This document shows positions 35,361 through 45,093 of a DNA stretch of 64,000 nt, piece after piece. The stretch is taken from contig JACJOC010000065.1 in the NCBI GenBank assembly GCA_014695345.1, positions 62,001 to 126,000 on the forward strand. Reading direction: 5' to 3'. How positions within the stretch are numbered: the first letter of the stretch is position 1; every line of letters starts with the position of its first letter. The position numbers and the translations under genes are program-made. Below the pieces are notes generated by a model, which had not been told where the DNA came from, did no database searches, and saw only the letters and a program-made list of their open reading frames with translations. This DNA is from Cyanobacteria bacterium FACHB-471 (GTDB lineage: Bacteria; Cyanobacteriota; Cyanobacteriia; Elainellales; Elainellaceae).

Positions 35361-35430
35361 AGAGGCGAAGCATTCGGCAAAAGAACTGTGCTTCAGTGGC
35401 AGGAATTGTGACCGAATGCTGCGCCCGTAC
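35361..35430. repeat. GCATTCGG-type dispersed palindrome, copy 1
   Basis: GGCGAAGCATTCGG (35364-35377) pairs with CCGAATGCTGCGCC (35412-35425). The same element type recurs at 40697-40759. It lies after the Hsp70-like gene and may end its transcript. Confidence 0.75.
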
Positions 35431-35465
35431 ACCAAAGAGTGCTTCTTTACAAAATGGATTTCGTG

Positions 35466-35765
35466 TCAGTCATAACTTTGCAGTGATTTGCAGCGATTCG
35501 CGGTAATCCTATAGTGCTCCTCAGTCATTGCGCACTGCTCCTGAATAGTTTCGCAGTGCTTCTCAGTCATTGCGCACTGCTCCTCAGTGATTCTGTAGCG
35601 CTTCTCAATGATTCCGCAGCGCTCCTCAAGAATTTTGAGGTGGAGAGCAATTGAACTGCGGTGAGCAGCAGTTGTCGATTGATCGTCAATTGCTTCAAAT
35701 CTATTGTCTTCTGACTTTCTCAAAGTACTAAAGCTGACTTTTTCAGGCTGCCAAACCTGAATCAC
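35466..35765 (-). CDS. putative heptad-repeat protein (doubtful)
   Basis: Open frame of 99 codons from a GTG at 35765 without a good ribosome-binding site. The C-terminal half is made of seven-residue units (for example MTEKHCE, TIQEQCA, MTEEHYR), each encoded by a 21-bp DNA repeat (35489-35635), so it would form a Cys-rich coiled coil. The N-terminal half (VWQPEKVSFSTLRKSEDNRF) is not recognised. It may be a genuine small protein or just an open frame created by the tandem repeats. Confidence 0.35.
   Translation of the reverse strand: MIQVWQPEKVSFSTLRKSEDNRFEAIDDQSTTAAHRSSIALHLKILEERCGIIEKRYRITEEQCAMTEKHCETIQEQCAMTEEHYRITANRCKSLQSYD
35489..35635. repeat. seven tandem 21-bp degenerate repeats
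   Basis: Units such as CGCACTGCTCCTCAGTGATTC and CGCAGTGCTTCTCAGTCATTG follow one another with exact 21-bp spacing (for example 35531, 35552, 35573, 35594, 35615). Divergence between units keeps the minus-strand frame open, with seven codons per unit. Confidence 0.8.
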
Positions 35766-35856
35766 CTAAATAAATTGTTCTTAGGTGAGTGCAACAGAGA
35801 AACGTTAGCCCGACTCTAATTCATTCACCCATTTCTTCTATTCAACGGACTGCCCT

Positions 35857-36579
35857 ATGAAAGACGACAACACGCCTCGTTTGCTCCAGCCCATCAGTAC
35901 AGTCCTTCTGATTGCAGGCACTCTCCTGCTTCAAAACCTGAATGGAAGTGCCTCACCGCTAACGGAGTTCACCTCACCAGTGGTGCAGCATCCTACTCCG
36001 CAGCCTATTCCACTGCCACAACCTAATGCAGCACCTCAATCAATTTCGCAAAGAGTACAGCAAGAATTATCACAACAGCTCAATATCGATCGCAGCGAGG
36101 TGCGAATTGTCAGAATTGAGCCAACTACGTGGGCAGATGATTGTCTTGGCCTACCCGTCTCAGGAGAATCTTGCACTCAGGAGCTAACTCAGGGCTGGCG
36201 CATTACTGCATCAGCCAACGATCAAACTTGGGGATACCGCACAAACGCTGATGTCTCTCAGGTGAAGTTTGAATACTCCACAACAGAAATTAGCCATCTG
36301 CTGCAAACCGCTCTTGATCGAGTCCTTCACGATACTGCACGACAATCTAACATTCCAGTTGGGCAACTACGCGTTGCCCAAATCGAAGAACGGGAATGGG
36401 ATGGCTGTATGGGCATCAATGAACCAGAAGAGGTTGGATGTGCTGCAATTGGAATTACGGGCTGGCGCATCGTTGTCACGGACGGCGGACAGCGGTGGGT
36501 TTATCACACTGATTTTGATGCAAGAATAATGGCTTTCAACGCGAGGGAAAGCCAGGTGAATCAGTACCATCTGCCATAG
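35857..36579 (+). CDS. secreted protein with two repeated Cys-containing domains, unknown function
   Basis: 240 aa. A signal-like hydrophobic segment (about 12-32) is followed by a Pro/Gln-rich linker. Two homologous units then follow: residues about 67-130 ([20 protein letters not shown] ... GWRITA ... WGYRTN) and about 150-230 ([17 protein letters not shown] ... GWRIVV ... WVYHTD). Each has a Cys pair and a W-x-D/G-x-C motif, suggesting an internal disulfide. Such proteins are widespread and unnamed in cyanobacteria. It probably acts in the periplasm or outside. Confidence 0.65.
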   Translation: MKDDNTPRLLQPISTVLLIAGTLLLQNLNGSASPLTEFTSPVVQHPTPQPIPLPQPNAAPQSISQRVQQELSQQLNIDRSEVRIVRIEPTTWADDCLGLPVSGESCTQELTQGWRITASANDQTWGYRTNADVSQVKFEYSTTEISHLLQTALDRVLHDTARQSNIPVGQLRVAQIEEREWDGCMGINEPEEVGCAAIGITGWRIVVTDGGQRWVYHTDFDARIMAFNARESQVNQYHLP

Positions 36580-36654
36580 TGCTGTGTACCTGGAGCAGAA
36601 AACACCGCCTAACTCAGTTGTCCTGATTTGAAAGACCTGCCATGATCAGGAATT

Positions 36655-37461
36655 ATGCTGAGATTTTTGCTTGCACTGCTGCTGCTGATTATGACCTGGA
36701 CAGGAAGCCCTCTTCCTGCTCAAGCTCAGGCGATGGAAATCCCCTCTGCTGCTGAGATAGAAACGGTTGAAACGCTCCGCGATCAGGCGTTTACCGCAAC
36801 TAATGAAGGAAAGTTTGCGATCGCAGAAGAGTCTTGGACGAAGCTGATCAAACAGCTACCCGATAACCCTGCTCTTTGGAGCAATCGAGGAAATTCCAGG
36901 GTCAGCCAAAACAAGCTAGAGGAAGCGATCGCCGACTACAACAAAGCGATTGAACTGGCACCGAATGCACCCGACCCGTATCTGAATCGCGGTACTGCCC
37001 TGGAAGGATTGGGTCGCTGGGAAGAAGCGATCGCCGACTACAATCGCGTTCTGGAACTAGAACCCCAAGACCCAGCCGCTTACAACAATCGCGGCAACGC
37101 CAAAGCCGGATTAGGGCAATGGGAAGAGGCGATCGCCGACTACAGAACGGCGGCTGACATGGCTCCTCAATATGCATTTGCGCGGGCGAATTATGCGATC
37201 GCCCTCTACCAGGTTGGCGAAACCGAAGAAGCAATCCGCACCATGCGAAACCTGGTTCGCAAATATCCCCGCTTTGCCGACATGCGGGCGGCTCTCACGG
37301 CGGCCCTCTGGGTCAACGGGCAGCAGGGCGAAGCCGAAAGCAACTGGGTCGCGACCATTGGCTTGGACTCGCGCTACAAAAACCTTGACTGGGTAGCTCA
37401 TACGCGCCGCTGGTCGCCCGCCTTGGTAGATGCACTAGAGAAATTTTTGACATTGAGCTAA
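36655..37461 (+). CDS. exported TPR protein
   Basis: 268 aa. A cleavable signal peptide is likely (LLALLLLIMTWTGSPLPAQAQA). The mature part holds four to five TPR units, for example LEEAIADYNKAIELAPNAPD and WEEAIADYNRVLELEPQDPA, and ends with a conserved SRYKNLDWVAHTRRWSPALV. It is therefore a periplasmic or thylakoid-lumen scaffold; the partner is unknown. The repeated EEAIADY codons each contain a HIP1 octamer. A decayed copy of its 3' end lies 500 bp downstream, evidence of a local duplication. Confidence 0.85.
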   Translation: MLRFLLALLLLIMTWTGSPLPAQAQAMEIPSAAEIETVETLRDQAFTATNEGKFAIAEESWTKLIKQLPDNPALWSNRGNSRVSQNKLEEAIADYNKAIELAPNAPDPYLNRGTALEGLGRWEEAIADYNRVLELEPQDPAAYNNRGNAKAGLGQWEEAIADYRTAADMAPQYAFARANYAIALYQVGETEEAIRTMRNLVRKYPRFADMRAALTAALWVNGQQGEAESNWVATIGLDSRYKNLDWVAHTRRWSPALVDALEKFLTLS

Positions 37462-37474
37462 GTCTAAACAGGAA

Positions 37475-37825
37475 TTAATCCCCGAATACCGAGCGTTTAG
37501 TTGTGATGACGTTTCCTGCCTCATCAAACTGAACCTCGAAGCCGACCCAGGCTAAATCACACATGCCGTGGCATCCGCCATCGTTTCCATAGAACCAATA
37601 TGATTCTTGCCACTGGGTACTGCTAGATTCGGGTGAGCCAGGCAAAACGGCTGCAACTTCTGCTTTGCTCATTCCGGGTGTAATTTGCTTAAACTTCTGC
37701 TCTGAAAAGCCTTGCGGTAGTCGAGTATCAATCAAGGGATAGAGCGGAAAATAGCTCTCTGTACGGGACCACAATAAAGCCAACAGCAGCAAAAAACACG
37801 TTCCAAAAACGGTTAGGACTTTCAC
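37475..37825 (-). CDS. BamE/SmpA-like small membrane-anchored protein, copy A
   Basis: 116 aa from the GTG at 37825, with GGAGG 5 bp upstream; this gives exactly the length of its paralogue at 38237-38587. An N-terminal helix (KVLTVFGTCFLLLLALLW) anchors it. KFKQITPGMSKAEVAAVLPGSP resembles the 'GMT-xEV-xxLG-P' element of SmpA/OmlA (BamE) domains. A CHGMC cysteine pair follows WFYGNDGG. A role in envelope protein handling is a family-based guess. About 60% identical by eye to copy B. Confidence 0.7.
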   Translation of the reverse strand: MKVLTVFGTCFLLLLALLWSRTESYFPLYPLIDTRLPQGFSEQKFKQITPGMSKAEVAAVLPGSPESSSTQWQESYWFYGNDGGCHGMCDLAWVGFEVQFDEAGNVITTKRSVFGD

Positions 37826-37939
37826 AACTTCCTCCTTTTCACACCACTTAAAAACCAATTACTTCTTGAATCAGCGATCGCCCTATTAAGTAGTCGCGCT
37901 AATTCAGCAATTTTTTGGAATTAGTTGTTGCAATTGGTT
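37826..37939. other. upstream region of copy A
   Basis: Contains GCGATCGCCCTATTAAGTAG and CTAATTCAGCAATTTTTTGG, which match the region upstream of copy B (near 38660-38705). It therefore is part of the duplicated unit and probably holds the promoter of copy A. Confidence 0.5.
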
Positions 37940-38130
37940 TTGCAGAAAAGCTTGGTGAAACCGAAAACGGCGTTCTAGAGCAACGGTCAGCAGGGCGAGG
38001 CTGAAGGCAATTCGTTGCGGCTGTTGGATTAGATTCACGTTATAAGAATCTGGATTAGGTTGCTGCCCATAACCCTTTGCTGGTTGCTTGCCCTAGTTGA
38101 GCTGCTGGAGAAGTTTTTGACGCTAAGTTA
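37940..38130 (+). pseudogene. remnant of duplicated TPR gene 3' end
   Basis: CAACGGTCAGCAGGGCGAGG, then GGATTAGATTCACGTTATAA, and GAGAAGTTTTTGACGCTAAG line up in order with the 3' end of the intact TPR gene (CAACGGGCAGCAGGGCGAAG, GGACTCGCGCTACAAAAACC, GAGAAATTTTTGACATTGAG at about 37315-37461). It is broken by indels and in-frame stops, with about 90 bp missing near GAAACCGAA. Confidence 0.8.
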
Positions 38131-38146
38131 CTCCTTTTCCACTGAA

Positions 38147-38190
38147 AGATCAGGGAGTACCCCTGCGAAGCGGAGATACGTCCCTGATCT
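38147..38190. terminator. inverted repeat before copy B
   Basis: AGATCAGGGA (38147-38156) pairs with TCCCTGATCT (38181-38190), with further weaker pairing in the loop. It lies downstream of copy B's stop and probably ends that transcript. Confidence 0.5.
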
Positions 38191-38236
38191 TCTAGAACCT
38201 AATCTTCAATTAGAAAGGGAGTAAGCTTTAGCAGAG

Positions 38237-38587
38237 CTAATCCATGTACACTACACGCTCAGTTTTGATAACTTCTCCTGCTTCATTGAAGTAAATTCCA
38301 AAGCCAATCCACGTCAGATCACACCAGCTATTACATCCACCATCGCACCCGTAATTCCAGTACGAGTTTTGCCAGTAGGAGCTTCCTGCTTCGGGTGAAC
38401 CGGGCAAAATGGCTGCAACCTCTGTTCTGGTCATGCCCTGCGTGATCTGCTCGAATTTTTGTTGTGAAAAGCCTTCTGGCAGTGTTGTATCAATAAATGG
38501 ATAGAGTGGGAAATAGCTCTCCGTGCGGGCCCACAACAAAGCTAAGAGCACGATAAAACACGTCCCAAAAACAGTCAAAATTTTCAC
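38237..38587 (-). CDS. BamE/SmpA-like small membrane-anchored protein, copy B
   Basis: 116 aa with N-terminal helix KILTVFGTCFIVLLALLWAR and the SmpA/OmlA-like element QKFEQITQGMTRTEVAAILPGSP. The tyrosine/asparagine-rich SYWNYGCDGGCNSWCDL carries an extra cysteine relative to copy A. The two copies are tandem paralogues in the same orientation separated by the decayed TPR remnant. Upstream DNA of both copies is also similar. It sits just downstream of murD on the same strand. Confidence 0.7.
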   Translation of the reverse strand: MKILTVFGTCFIVLLALLWARTESYFPLYPFIDTTLPEGFSQQKFEQITQGMTRTEVAAILPGSPEAGSSYWQNSYWNYGCDGGCNSWCDLTWIGFGIYFNEAGEVIKTERVVYMD

Positions 38588-38734
38588 CGTTTTTCTCCTG
38601 TCGCACCGTTTGAAAATTAATCCTTCCAGGCAATTTTAGGGTTTGTACAGATGCGATTGCCTGTCGCCCCTATTAACCCATCGTGCCAATTCAGCATTTT
38701 TGGGACTTGTTTTGGAGAAAGGTTGTAACGACTT

Positions 38735-40117
38735 TTAGTTGCACATCGCGTGACAGAGCTGACGGAAGTGATCGCCACGCTGCTCAAAATTTTCGTATTG
38801 GTCAAAGCTGGCGCAAGCAGGAGAGAGGAGGACAACTTCAGCGCTGTACTGTTTAGCGAGTTCTGCACCGCGTTCTACAGCGCGATCCATTGTTTCAACC
38901 GTTTCATACGATGAGTAACCAATTTGGTTGAGCCGTTGAGCAAAGGCGGGGGCAGCACTGCCAATCAGCAATACGGCAGCAGCTTTGGATTGAATTGTGT
39001 CAAGCCAAGCGTGATCGTCTCCGGCTTTTGCCTCACCACCCGCGATCAAGATCGCAGGGCTTTTGACGGACGCAAGCCCAACTTGGGCTGCGTCGTAGTT
39101 AGTGGCTTTGCTGTCATTGATAAAGTCGATGCCTTGCCAGGTACAGATGTGTTCGAGGCGATGGGCGACTCCCGGAAAACTCCGGACAGCATGGGCGATC
39201 GCTTCTTTCTCAATTCCCGCCAACCTCGCCGCCGTGATTGCCATCAATAGGTTTTGACGATTATGATTCCCTACCATTCGCAGTGCAGAGACTTCGACGA
39301 TCGGTTCTCCTTGAGCGATCGCCCAGCCATTCTCGATGTAGGTACCCTGCTCAGGATTGGCAACTAAATCAGCTTTGCCTGTCACGCTTGTCCAGTAGGC
39401 GTTTTGCCAGCGATCGCCTCCCGTTTTCCGCAGGTAGGGGTCGTCTCCATTTAACACCTGGTAGTGAGACTGGTTTAACAAATGCGCTTTGATGTTGAAG
39501 TAATTCTCTAAGGTGTAGTGACGGCTCAGGTGATCGGGCGTGAAGGTTGTCCAAACGCCGATTCGGGGCGCAACTGAGGCGGAAGATTCGATTTGGTAGC
39601 TGCTAAGTTCAGCAATCACCCAGTCAGGGGGATTAGGAATTGGGGATTGAGGGTTGGGGGGAAGGGTGGTGAGGGCGAGGTCGCAGGCGGCGTAACCGAT
39701 GTTGCCACAGGCAGGGGCGTTGAGTCCGGCAGATTGAAAGATGGCGGAGATTAGGGCAGTGGTAGTGGTTTTGCCGTTAGTGCCGGTGATGCCGACCCAG
39801 GGAATGGAGTGGAGCGATCGCCAAGCCAGTTCCATCTCGCCGATGGTTTCAATCCCGAGTTTTCTGGCTTCAACTAGAGCAGGCAAGTCCCAGGGTACAC
39901 CTGGGCTAACGACAATTTGCTGCATCTCGGTCGGGTTGGGCTGAAGGGAGTCTCCCAGTCTGACCGTAATTCCTTCTGCCTCCAGGTCTTGCTGCGTCTG
40001 GCGTAATGCCTCAGAAGTTTTAGAATCGCTGACTGTGACTTGCCAACCTTGACGTTTTGCTAGCTTTGCAGCAGCGATTCCCGACTTTCCGATTCCGATG
40101 ACGTAGACGTGAGGCAT
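38735..40117 (-). CDS. murD: UDP-N-acetylmuramoyl-L-alanine--D-glutamate ligase
   Basis: 460 aa from ATG 40117, where [18 protein letters not shown] begins the Rossmann-like UDP-binding domain; the upstream in-frame extension is not conserved. [17 protein letters not shown] is the ATP P-loop of Mur ligases, and [12 protein letters not shown] with the C-terminal [20 protein letters not shown] are MurD hallmarks. It adds D-glutamate to the peptidoglycan precursor in the cytoplasm. Residues near 155-162 (NPQSPIPNP) are an insert encoded by CCCAATCC-type repeats (39626-39667), apparently tolerated in a loop. Confidence 0.95.
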   Translation of the reverse strand: MPHVYVIGIGKSGIAAAKLAKRQGWQVTVSDSKTSEALRQTQQDLEAEGITVRLGDSLQPNPTEMQQIVVSPGVPWDLPALVEARKLGIETIGEMELAWRSLHSIPWVGITGTNGKTTTTALISAIFQSAGLNAPACGNIGYAACDLALTTLPPNPQSPIPNPPDWVIAELSSYQIESSASVAPRIGVWTTFTPDHLSRHYTLENYFNIKAHLLNQSHYQVLNGDDPYLRKTGGDRWQNAYWTSVTGKADLVANPEQGTYIENGWAIAQGEPIVEVSALRMVGNHNRQNLLMAITAARLAGIEKEAIAHAVRSFPGVAHRLEHICTWQGIDFINDSKATNYDAAQVGLASVKSPAILIAGGEAKAGDDHAWLDTIQSKAAAVLLIGSAAPAFAQRLNQIGYSSYETVETMDRAVERGAELAKQYSAEVVLLSPACASFDQYENFEQRGDHFRQLCHAMCN

Positions 40118-40195
40118 AACAAGGAGCGACCCTAATTTGGCATCCCCCATGTTACCGTTTGAGGGACACCGGATGAATAAATTGGCGGTGAAACG

Positions 40196-40654
40196 ATGCG
40201 TAGCCTCTACGATACAGATTTCTACGCTTGGACTCAAAAACAAGCTGAGCTATTGCAAATGCAGCAATGGAGCAGTTTGGATTTGCCCAATCTGATTGAG
40301 GAGATCGAATCGTTGGGCAAGCAGCAGCGTCGGGAACTTCGTAATCGTCTGAGTGTTTTGATCGGGCACTTGTTGAAATGGCAATATCAACCAGAACAGC
40401 GTAGCCGAAGCTGGTTGGCGACAATTCGAGTTCAGCGGCGTGAAGTTTTGCAGCTATTGCAGGAAAACCCTAGCCTCAAATCCTACTTGCAAAAGGCTTT
40501 ACAACAAGCTTTTGAGACTGGCAAGGATCTAGCAGTCAGCGAAACGAATTTACCCTACAAAACTTTTCCTTCAGAGTGCGACTATTCGCTGGAACAGATT
40601 TTGAGCGATCGCTTCTACCCCGGTGAGTCCAGTTCTTTGACAGAAGAATTTTAG
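40196..40654 (+). CDS. DUF29 family protein
   Basis: 152 aa. [39 protein letters not shown] and [20 protein letters not shown] define DUF29, an all-helical family very abundant in cyanobacteria and often near mobile or toxin-like genes. No function is established. No partner gene is adjacent here: murD is divergent upstream and a dispersed repeat follows. Length is normal. Confidence 0.9.
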   Translation: MRSLYDTDFYAWTQKQAELLQMQQWSSLDLPNLIEEIESLGKQQRRELRNRLSVLIGHLLKWQYQPEQRSRSWLATIRVQRREVLQLLQENPSLKSYLQKALQQAFETGKDLAVSETNLPYKTFPSECDYSLEQILSDRFYPGESSSLTEEF

Positions 40655-40696
40655 GGCGATCGCTCCTAACCCCCTCAGATGATGTACACCTTGTAA

Positions 40697-40759
40697 GGGC
40701 ATAGCATTCGGGCAAAAGCTGCGTTTGAGACAATGAGATAGCTGCCGAATGCTATGCCC
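40697..40759. repeat. GCATTCGG-type dispersed palindrome, copy 2
   Basis: GGGCATAGCATTCGG (40697-40711) pairs perfectly with CCGAATGCTATGCCC (40745-40759). It lies between the convergent DUF29 and glyS genes. Confidence 0.85.
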
Positions 40760-40795
40760 CTACCCGATGAAATGCACTGGTTTGAGGATGTTCTG

Positions 40796-42937
40796 CTAAC
40801 CTTTCACGATCGCCCCAAAGTCCGCTAAAACTCGCGCATGGTTACGCAGAAGTCCCAGTAGATTCAGGCGATTACGCTTAATGTCGGGATTAGAATCCAT
40901 CACCAGAACGCTCTGCGGGCCGTCAAAGAAGTTGCTGACAATAGGAGCAATTTGCTTCAGCCCGTTGACCAGCTTCTGATAATCACGCTCTGCTTGGGCA
41001 GCCTTAGTTTGTGGCACAAGCTGCACCAGCGCATCGTAAAATGCTTGCTCTGAGGGCTGCTGGAACAGTTTGGGCTGGACAATCGCTTCAGGATTAAGTT
41101 GAACGGTGTCTAAGTCGCCCTGTTGTGCCAATCGAGAGGCTCGGTTGACCGTTTCGTAGATTGTATCCAGATCCTTGTTTTGGCGAATGGCTTGGAGGAA
41201 TTGAGCGCGATCGCGCACATCCAGCAAATCCTTCAACGCCCGTTCTGTGTATTCGGGGTCGTTCTCACCCAAGACGGCATTCACCAGGTCATAGTCAATC
41301 TGGTCTTCCTGCAACAGACTCCGAATCCTTTGCAGAAAGAAGTCTTGAAGTTGAGTAAGCAATTCGGCTGGGGTAGAGCGATGTGCCGCAAAATCTGCAA
41401 CGACCTGCTCTAGTAAAAGATCCAGGTTTAAGGGCAGTTTGGCTGACCAGGTGATGTTGATAATTGCATTAGCGGCTCGTCGCAGCGCAAAGGGGTCAGA
41501 TGAGCCAGAGGGCAGCATTCCCAAGCTGAAAATGCCGACTAGTGTGTCCAAGCGATCGGCAATACCAACTACTTGACCTGGTAGTGTTTGAGGAAGCTGA
41601 TCTCCGGCTCCACGCGGTAGGTAGTGCTCAAAAATGGCAGTGGCGATCGCCTCCGGTTCTCCACTCGTCAGCGCATATTTTTGTCCCATGATTCCCTGAA
41701 GTTCAGGGAATTCGCCGACCATTTGTGTCACCAGGTCGGCTTTACAAAGCAGTGCTGCTCGTTGAATCAATTCCCGCTCTGCGTTATTGACCTGAAGCTG
41801 ACCGGCAACCCGATTGGCAATTTTGCTGAAGCGATCGACCTTATCGCGCACCGATCCCAAGTCTTCCTGGAAGGTGACTTTCTCTAATCGCGGCAGATAA
41901 TCCTCTAGGGGAATGGTGCGGTCTGCATCGAAAAAGAACTTACCATCAGAAAGTCGAGCGCGAATTACTCGTTCGTTTCCAGCAGCGATCAAATCTGACT
42001 TTGCTGGATCGCCATTCGAGATGGTGATGAAATAGGGTAAAAGTTCCGTGGAATCTTCCTGCTTGAGAACAGGAAAATAGCGCTGGTGGCTTTCCATCTC
42101 AGTAATGATCACTTCGGCAGGCAATTCCAGGAAGTCAGGATCAAACTTGCCGACGACGGCAGTGGGCCATTCCACTAAGTTGGTGACTTCTTGCAACAGG
42201 TCGGGCGAAACTGATGCAGAACCGCCTAATTCTTTTGCTGCTACCTGCACCTGACTCTGAATTTTAGTTTTGCGCTGTTCTGGGTCGGCTTCGACAAAGC
42301 CAGAACGCAAATTGGCAAGATAGTCTGACGCAGCAGAAATGTTGATTGGCTGTGGATGGAGAACGCGGTGAACCTGGGAAGTGCGATCGCTCGTACAGCT
42401 TTCCGAACCGTTTACCAGCGTGATTGGTAAAACTGTGTCGTCTAGCAGCGTCACTAGCCAGCGAATCGGGCGAGGAAACCTCAGATCTCCGTCGCCCCAG
42501 CGCATGAACCGTCGTCCTTCCAGGCTAAAGATCCAGTTAGGAATTAGTTCTGTGAGAATTTCGGCAGTGAGACGACCGGGAATTTTTTGCTGGACGAAGA
42601 CAAACTCGCCTTTATCAGTCGCACGAACCTGCAAATCGCTCAATTCGACATTACGCGAACGAGCAAAGCCTTCTGCCGCTTTGGTGGGTTGTCCATTTTT
42701 GAAAGCCGCTTGAGCAGGTGGCCCTTTTACCTCTTCTTCGCGGTCGGGTTGCTGAGCAGGCAACCCTTTAATCAGCACTGCCAAACGTCGTGGCGTGCCG
42801 TATAGCTCGATCGCTTCTGAGGTCAAGAAATGTTCGGACAGTCTAGCCGGAATGCGCGATCGCCACTGTGCCAGCGCTTCGTCCACAAAGCTCGCTGGTA
42901 ATTCTTCAGCCCCAACTTCCAACAAAAACGTCGCCAT
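40796..42937 (-). CDS. glyS: glycine--tRNA ligase beta subunit
   Basis: 713 aa, normal for the bacterial beta subunit. [22 protein letters not shown] at the N-terminus, [27 protein letters not shown] and the C-terminal anticodon-binding region [21 protein letters not shown] are all characteristic. It works with the alpha subunit GlyQ (not in this window) as an alpha2-beta2 enzyme charging tRNA-Gly. It stands alone with a dispersed repeat upstream. Confidence 0.96.
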   Translation of the reverse strand: MATFLLEVGAEELPASFVDEALAQWRSRIPARLSEHFLTSEAIELYGTPRRLAVLIKGLPAQQPDREEEVKGPPAQAAFKNGQPTKAAEGFARSRNVELSDLQVRATDKGEFVFVQQKIPGRLTAEILTELIPNWIFSLEGRRFMRWGDGDLRFPRPIRWLVTLLDDTVLPITLVNGSESCTSDRTSQVHRVLHPQPINISAASDYLANLRSGFVEADPEQRKTKIQSQVQVAAKELGGSASVSPDLLQEVTNLVEWPTAVVGKFDPDFLELPAEVIITEMESHQRYFPVLKQEDSTELLPYFITISNGDPAKSDLIAAGNERVIRARLSDGKFFFDADRTIPLEDYLPRLEKVTFQEDLGSVRDKVDRFSKIANRVAGQLQVNNAERELIQRAALLCKADLVTQMVGEFPELQGIMGQKYALTSGEPEAIATAIFEHYLPRGAGDQLPQTLPGQVVGIADRLDTLVGIFSLGMLPSGSSDPFALRRAANAIINITWSAKLPLNLDLLLEQVVADFAAHRSTPAELLTQLQDFFLQRIRSLLQEDQIDYDLVNAVLGENDPEYTERALKDLLDVRDRAQFLQAIRQNKDLDTIYETVNRASRLAQQGDLDTVQLNPEAIVQPKLFQQPSEQAFYDALVQLVPQTKAAQAERDYQKLVNGLKQIAPIVSNFFDGPQSVLVMDSNPDIKRNRLNLLGLLRNHARVLADFGAIVKG

Positions 42938-43030
42938 ATTTGCAATGATTCAGCAATTCACACTAGCCAGTTCCAACAGTTTAACGTGCAGTGTCTCATG
43001 CAATAAACTCTTGCTTGATACAGCAATCCC

Positions 43031-43107
43031 GTAGGTTGGGTGAAGCAAAGCGGAACCCAACAGAATCTACGTAAGTGTTGGGTTTCACGATGTTCCACCC
43101 AACCTAC
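43031..43107. repeat. GGTTGGG-type dispersed palindrome, copy 3
   Basis: GTAGGTTGGGTGAAGCAAAG ... TTCCACCCAACCTAC with internal GAACCCAAC/GTTGGGTTTC. It lies between the ABC ATPase stop and glyS start and probably separates the two transcripts. Confidence 0.85.
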
Positions 43108-43136
43108 ATCTACTGACGCATTCCTTACTCAGATAA

Positions 43137-44108
43137 TTAGGTACCTGCATCCAGGCTGGCAGAATCGCGGATGTGTTCTAAGGTCAAAACTCCAACGGCT
43201 GAGCCATTATCCAGAACAGTCAGCTTTTGTGCCCCGGTTCGCAGAATCAGGGAAAGTGCATGGCGCAAGCTTTCATCACGGGCGATCGTGGGTTCACCGT
43301 TTTGACTGAATCCTTCTGGTGCATTCACCATCGCCGTTTCGACGCGCAGCAAGCTTAGCTGACGCACCATATCATCAGCTCCCATTAGGTTATACACAAA
43401 GTCGTTGACGGGCTTGGTGAGAATGTTGAACGGCGTATCGTACTGAATGATGTGCCCTGCTTGCATGATCAGAATTTTGTCAGCCAGCCTCAACGCTTCT
43501 TCCACGTCATGGGAGACAAACAGAATGGTCTTCTTGAGCTGCCGCTGAAGTCGCAAAATTTCGTCCTGAAGACTGGCGCGAGTAATCGCATCGATCGCCC
43601 CAAAGGGTTCATCCATCAGCATTACATTCGGGTCGCCAGCTAGCGCTCTGGCTAGTCCAACTCGTTGCTGCTGTCCCCCTGAAAGTTGGGCAGGATAGCG
43701 ATCGCGATATTCCTGGGGAGGCAACTCAATCAACGTCAATAGCTCGTCAATTCGCAGTTGAGTTTTTGATCTCGACCAGCCCAGTAGCTTTGGCACCACC
43801 GCAATATTTTGCGCCACCGTCATGTGCGGAAACAATCCCGACTGCTGAATTACATAGCCAATCTGCTGACGCAGCTTTGTCACCTTTAGCTGCCGCACAT
43901 CTGCATCATCCAGGTAAATTCTGCCTGACGTTGGCTCATACAGCCGATTTACCATCTTCAACAGTGTTGTCTTGCCACAGCCTGACGGCCCGAGAATCAC
44001 AACCAGCTTGCCTGACTCAATTTCGCAGTCACAATGATCTACAGCGGGTCGAGCCGCACCCGGAAATCGCAGGGTTACTTGATCAAAACGAATAGCGCTC
44101 ACAGGCAT
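43137..44108 (-). CDS. osmoprotectant-type ABC transporter ATP-binding protein
   Basis: 323 aa. Walker A GPSGCGKTT, Q-loop YVIQQSGLF, signature LSGGQQQRVGLARAL, Walker B VMLMDEPFGAID and switch VSHDVEEAL are intact. Residues about 245-320 are a partial CBS-domain tail (VGVLTLEHIRD), as in glycine-betaine/choline importers of the OpuC/ProV type, where it senses ionic strength. It is 58 bp downstream of the substrate-binding lipoprotein. No permease gene lies beside them. Confidence 0.9.
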   Translation of the reverse strand: MPVSAIRFDQVTLRFPGAARPAVDHCDCEIESGKLVVILGPSGCGKTTLLKMVNRLYEPTSGRIYLDDADVRQLKVTKLRQQIGYVIQQSGLFPHMTVAQNIAVVPKLLGWSRSKTQLRIDELLTLIELPPQEYRDRYPAQLSGGQQQRVGLARALAGDPNVMLMDEPFGAIDAITRASLQDEILRLQRQLKKTILFVSHDVEEALRLADKILIMQAGHIIQYDTPFNILTKPVNDFVYNLMGADDMVRQLSLLRVETAMVNAPEGFSQNGEPTIARDESLRHALSLILRTGAQKLTVLDNGSAVGVLTLEHIRDSASLDAGT

Positions 44109-44166
44109 CTCCCGCTTAAAGGGCGTGGGGTTCAGGGGCTAGGGAAAGAAGGCGTTTTCGCATTCT

Positions 44167-45093
44167 TCATCCTTCAATTAACCCTTCTTGAGTTAAGAAC
44201 TCTTTGGCAACTTCCGCAGGTTCGCGCTGGTTGCCGCTGACTTCATAGTTGAGTTGCTGCATTACCTCATCCGTTAGTAAGGGGGCAAGCGCATTCAGCG
44301 CATCGGCGATGCCAGGATTTGCGTCTAGAGCTTCCTGACGAACGACGGGTGCAACTTGATAGGGCGGAAATAGCTGCTTGTCATCTTCGAGCAACACCAG
44401 GTCAAAAGCGGCAATTTCGCCATCAGTGCCGAATGCAACTGCGACATCGGCTTCGCCATCCACCAAAGCTTGATATCTCAGTCCTGGATCGACAGCCTTG
44501 TATTCAGCAAGCTCAAAATTGCCGTATGCTTCCTTGATTCCTGGCAAACCGTCTTCACGCGCCTCAAACTCTGGTGGGCCAATCATGACCAGTTCGCCTG
44601 CCTTAGCTGCCATGTCAGAAATTGTCTTGACCCCTAAGGAGTCGGAGCCTTCCTGGGTCATAGCGAGTGCCTGAGTGTTATTCATGGGGGAAGGTTCTAG
44701 CCAGACCAGGTTGAACTGTTCTTTGTAACCCTCGGAAACGGACTGATAGACGGCTTCCTGGTCGCTGTTGACGGGCAATTTTAGAACTGTTAATAAACCT
44801 GTGCCTGTATATTCTGGGTAGAGGTCAATCTGGTCACTTTCAAGGGCGGCTTGGGCGACGGGTGTTCCGCCCAAATTTAACTTGCGTTCGACTTGAAGTC
44901 CAGCATTTTCTAGCACCAGAGCATACATTTCACCGATGATGAACTGCTCGGTAAAGTCCTTAGAACCCACTCTAATCGTTGTGGCATCGCCCCCTCCTGT
45001 ATCACCCCCTCCTCCACCTGTACAGGAGACGATGACAAATGCTGTGAACAGTGCCAGCAGGGGAAGTACCAGCAGACGACGAGTGAATTTCAT
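44167..45093 (-). CDS. glycine-betaine/choline-type substrate-binding lipoprotein
   Basis: 308 aa. The signal ends in a lipobox, VIVSCTGGGGGD, so it is membrane-anchored and extracytoplasmic. IRVGSKDFTEQFIIGEMYALVLE and PEYTGTGLLTVL are hallmark segments of the OpuAC/OsmF family, which binds quaternary ammonium compounds. It is the upstream partner of the ABC ATPase in one operon. The trans-membrane subunit is not seen in between or next to them; it may be encoded elsewhere. Confidence 0.9.
   Translation of the reverse strand: MKFTRRLLVLPLLALFTAFVIVSCTGGGGGDTGGGDATTIRVGSKDFTEQFIIGEMYALVLENAGLQVERKLNLGGTPVAQAALESDQIDLYPEYTGTGLLTVLKLPVNSDQEAVYQSVSEGYKEQFNLVWLEPSPMNNTQALAMTQEGSDSLGVKTISDMAAKAGELVMIGPPEFEAREDGLPGIKEAYGNFELAEYKAVDPGLRYQALVDGEADVAVAFGTDGEIAAFDLVLLEDDKQLFPPYQVAPVVRQEALDANPGIADALNALAPLLTDEVMQQLNYEVSGNQREPAEVAKEFLTQEGLIEG

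Noticed and set aside
35489-35635. CRISPR array
   Set aside because: The 21-bp units are contiguous and degenerate with no spacers between them, and no cas genes are present.
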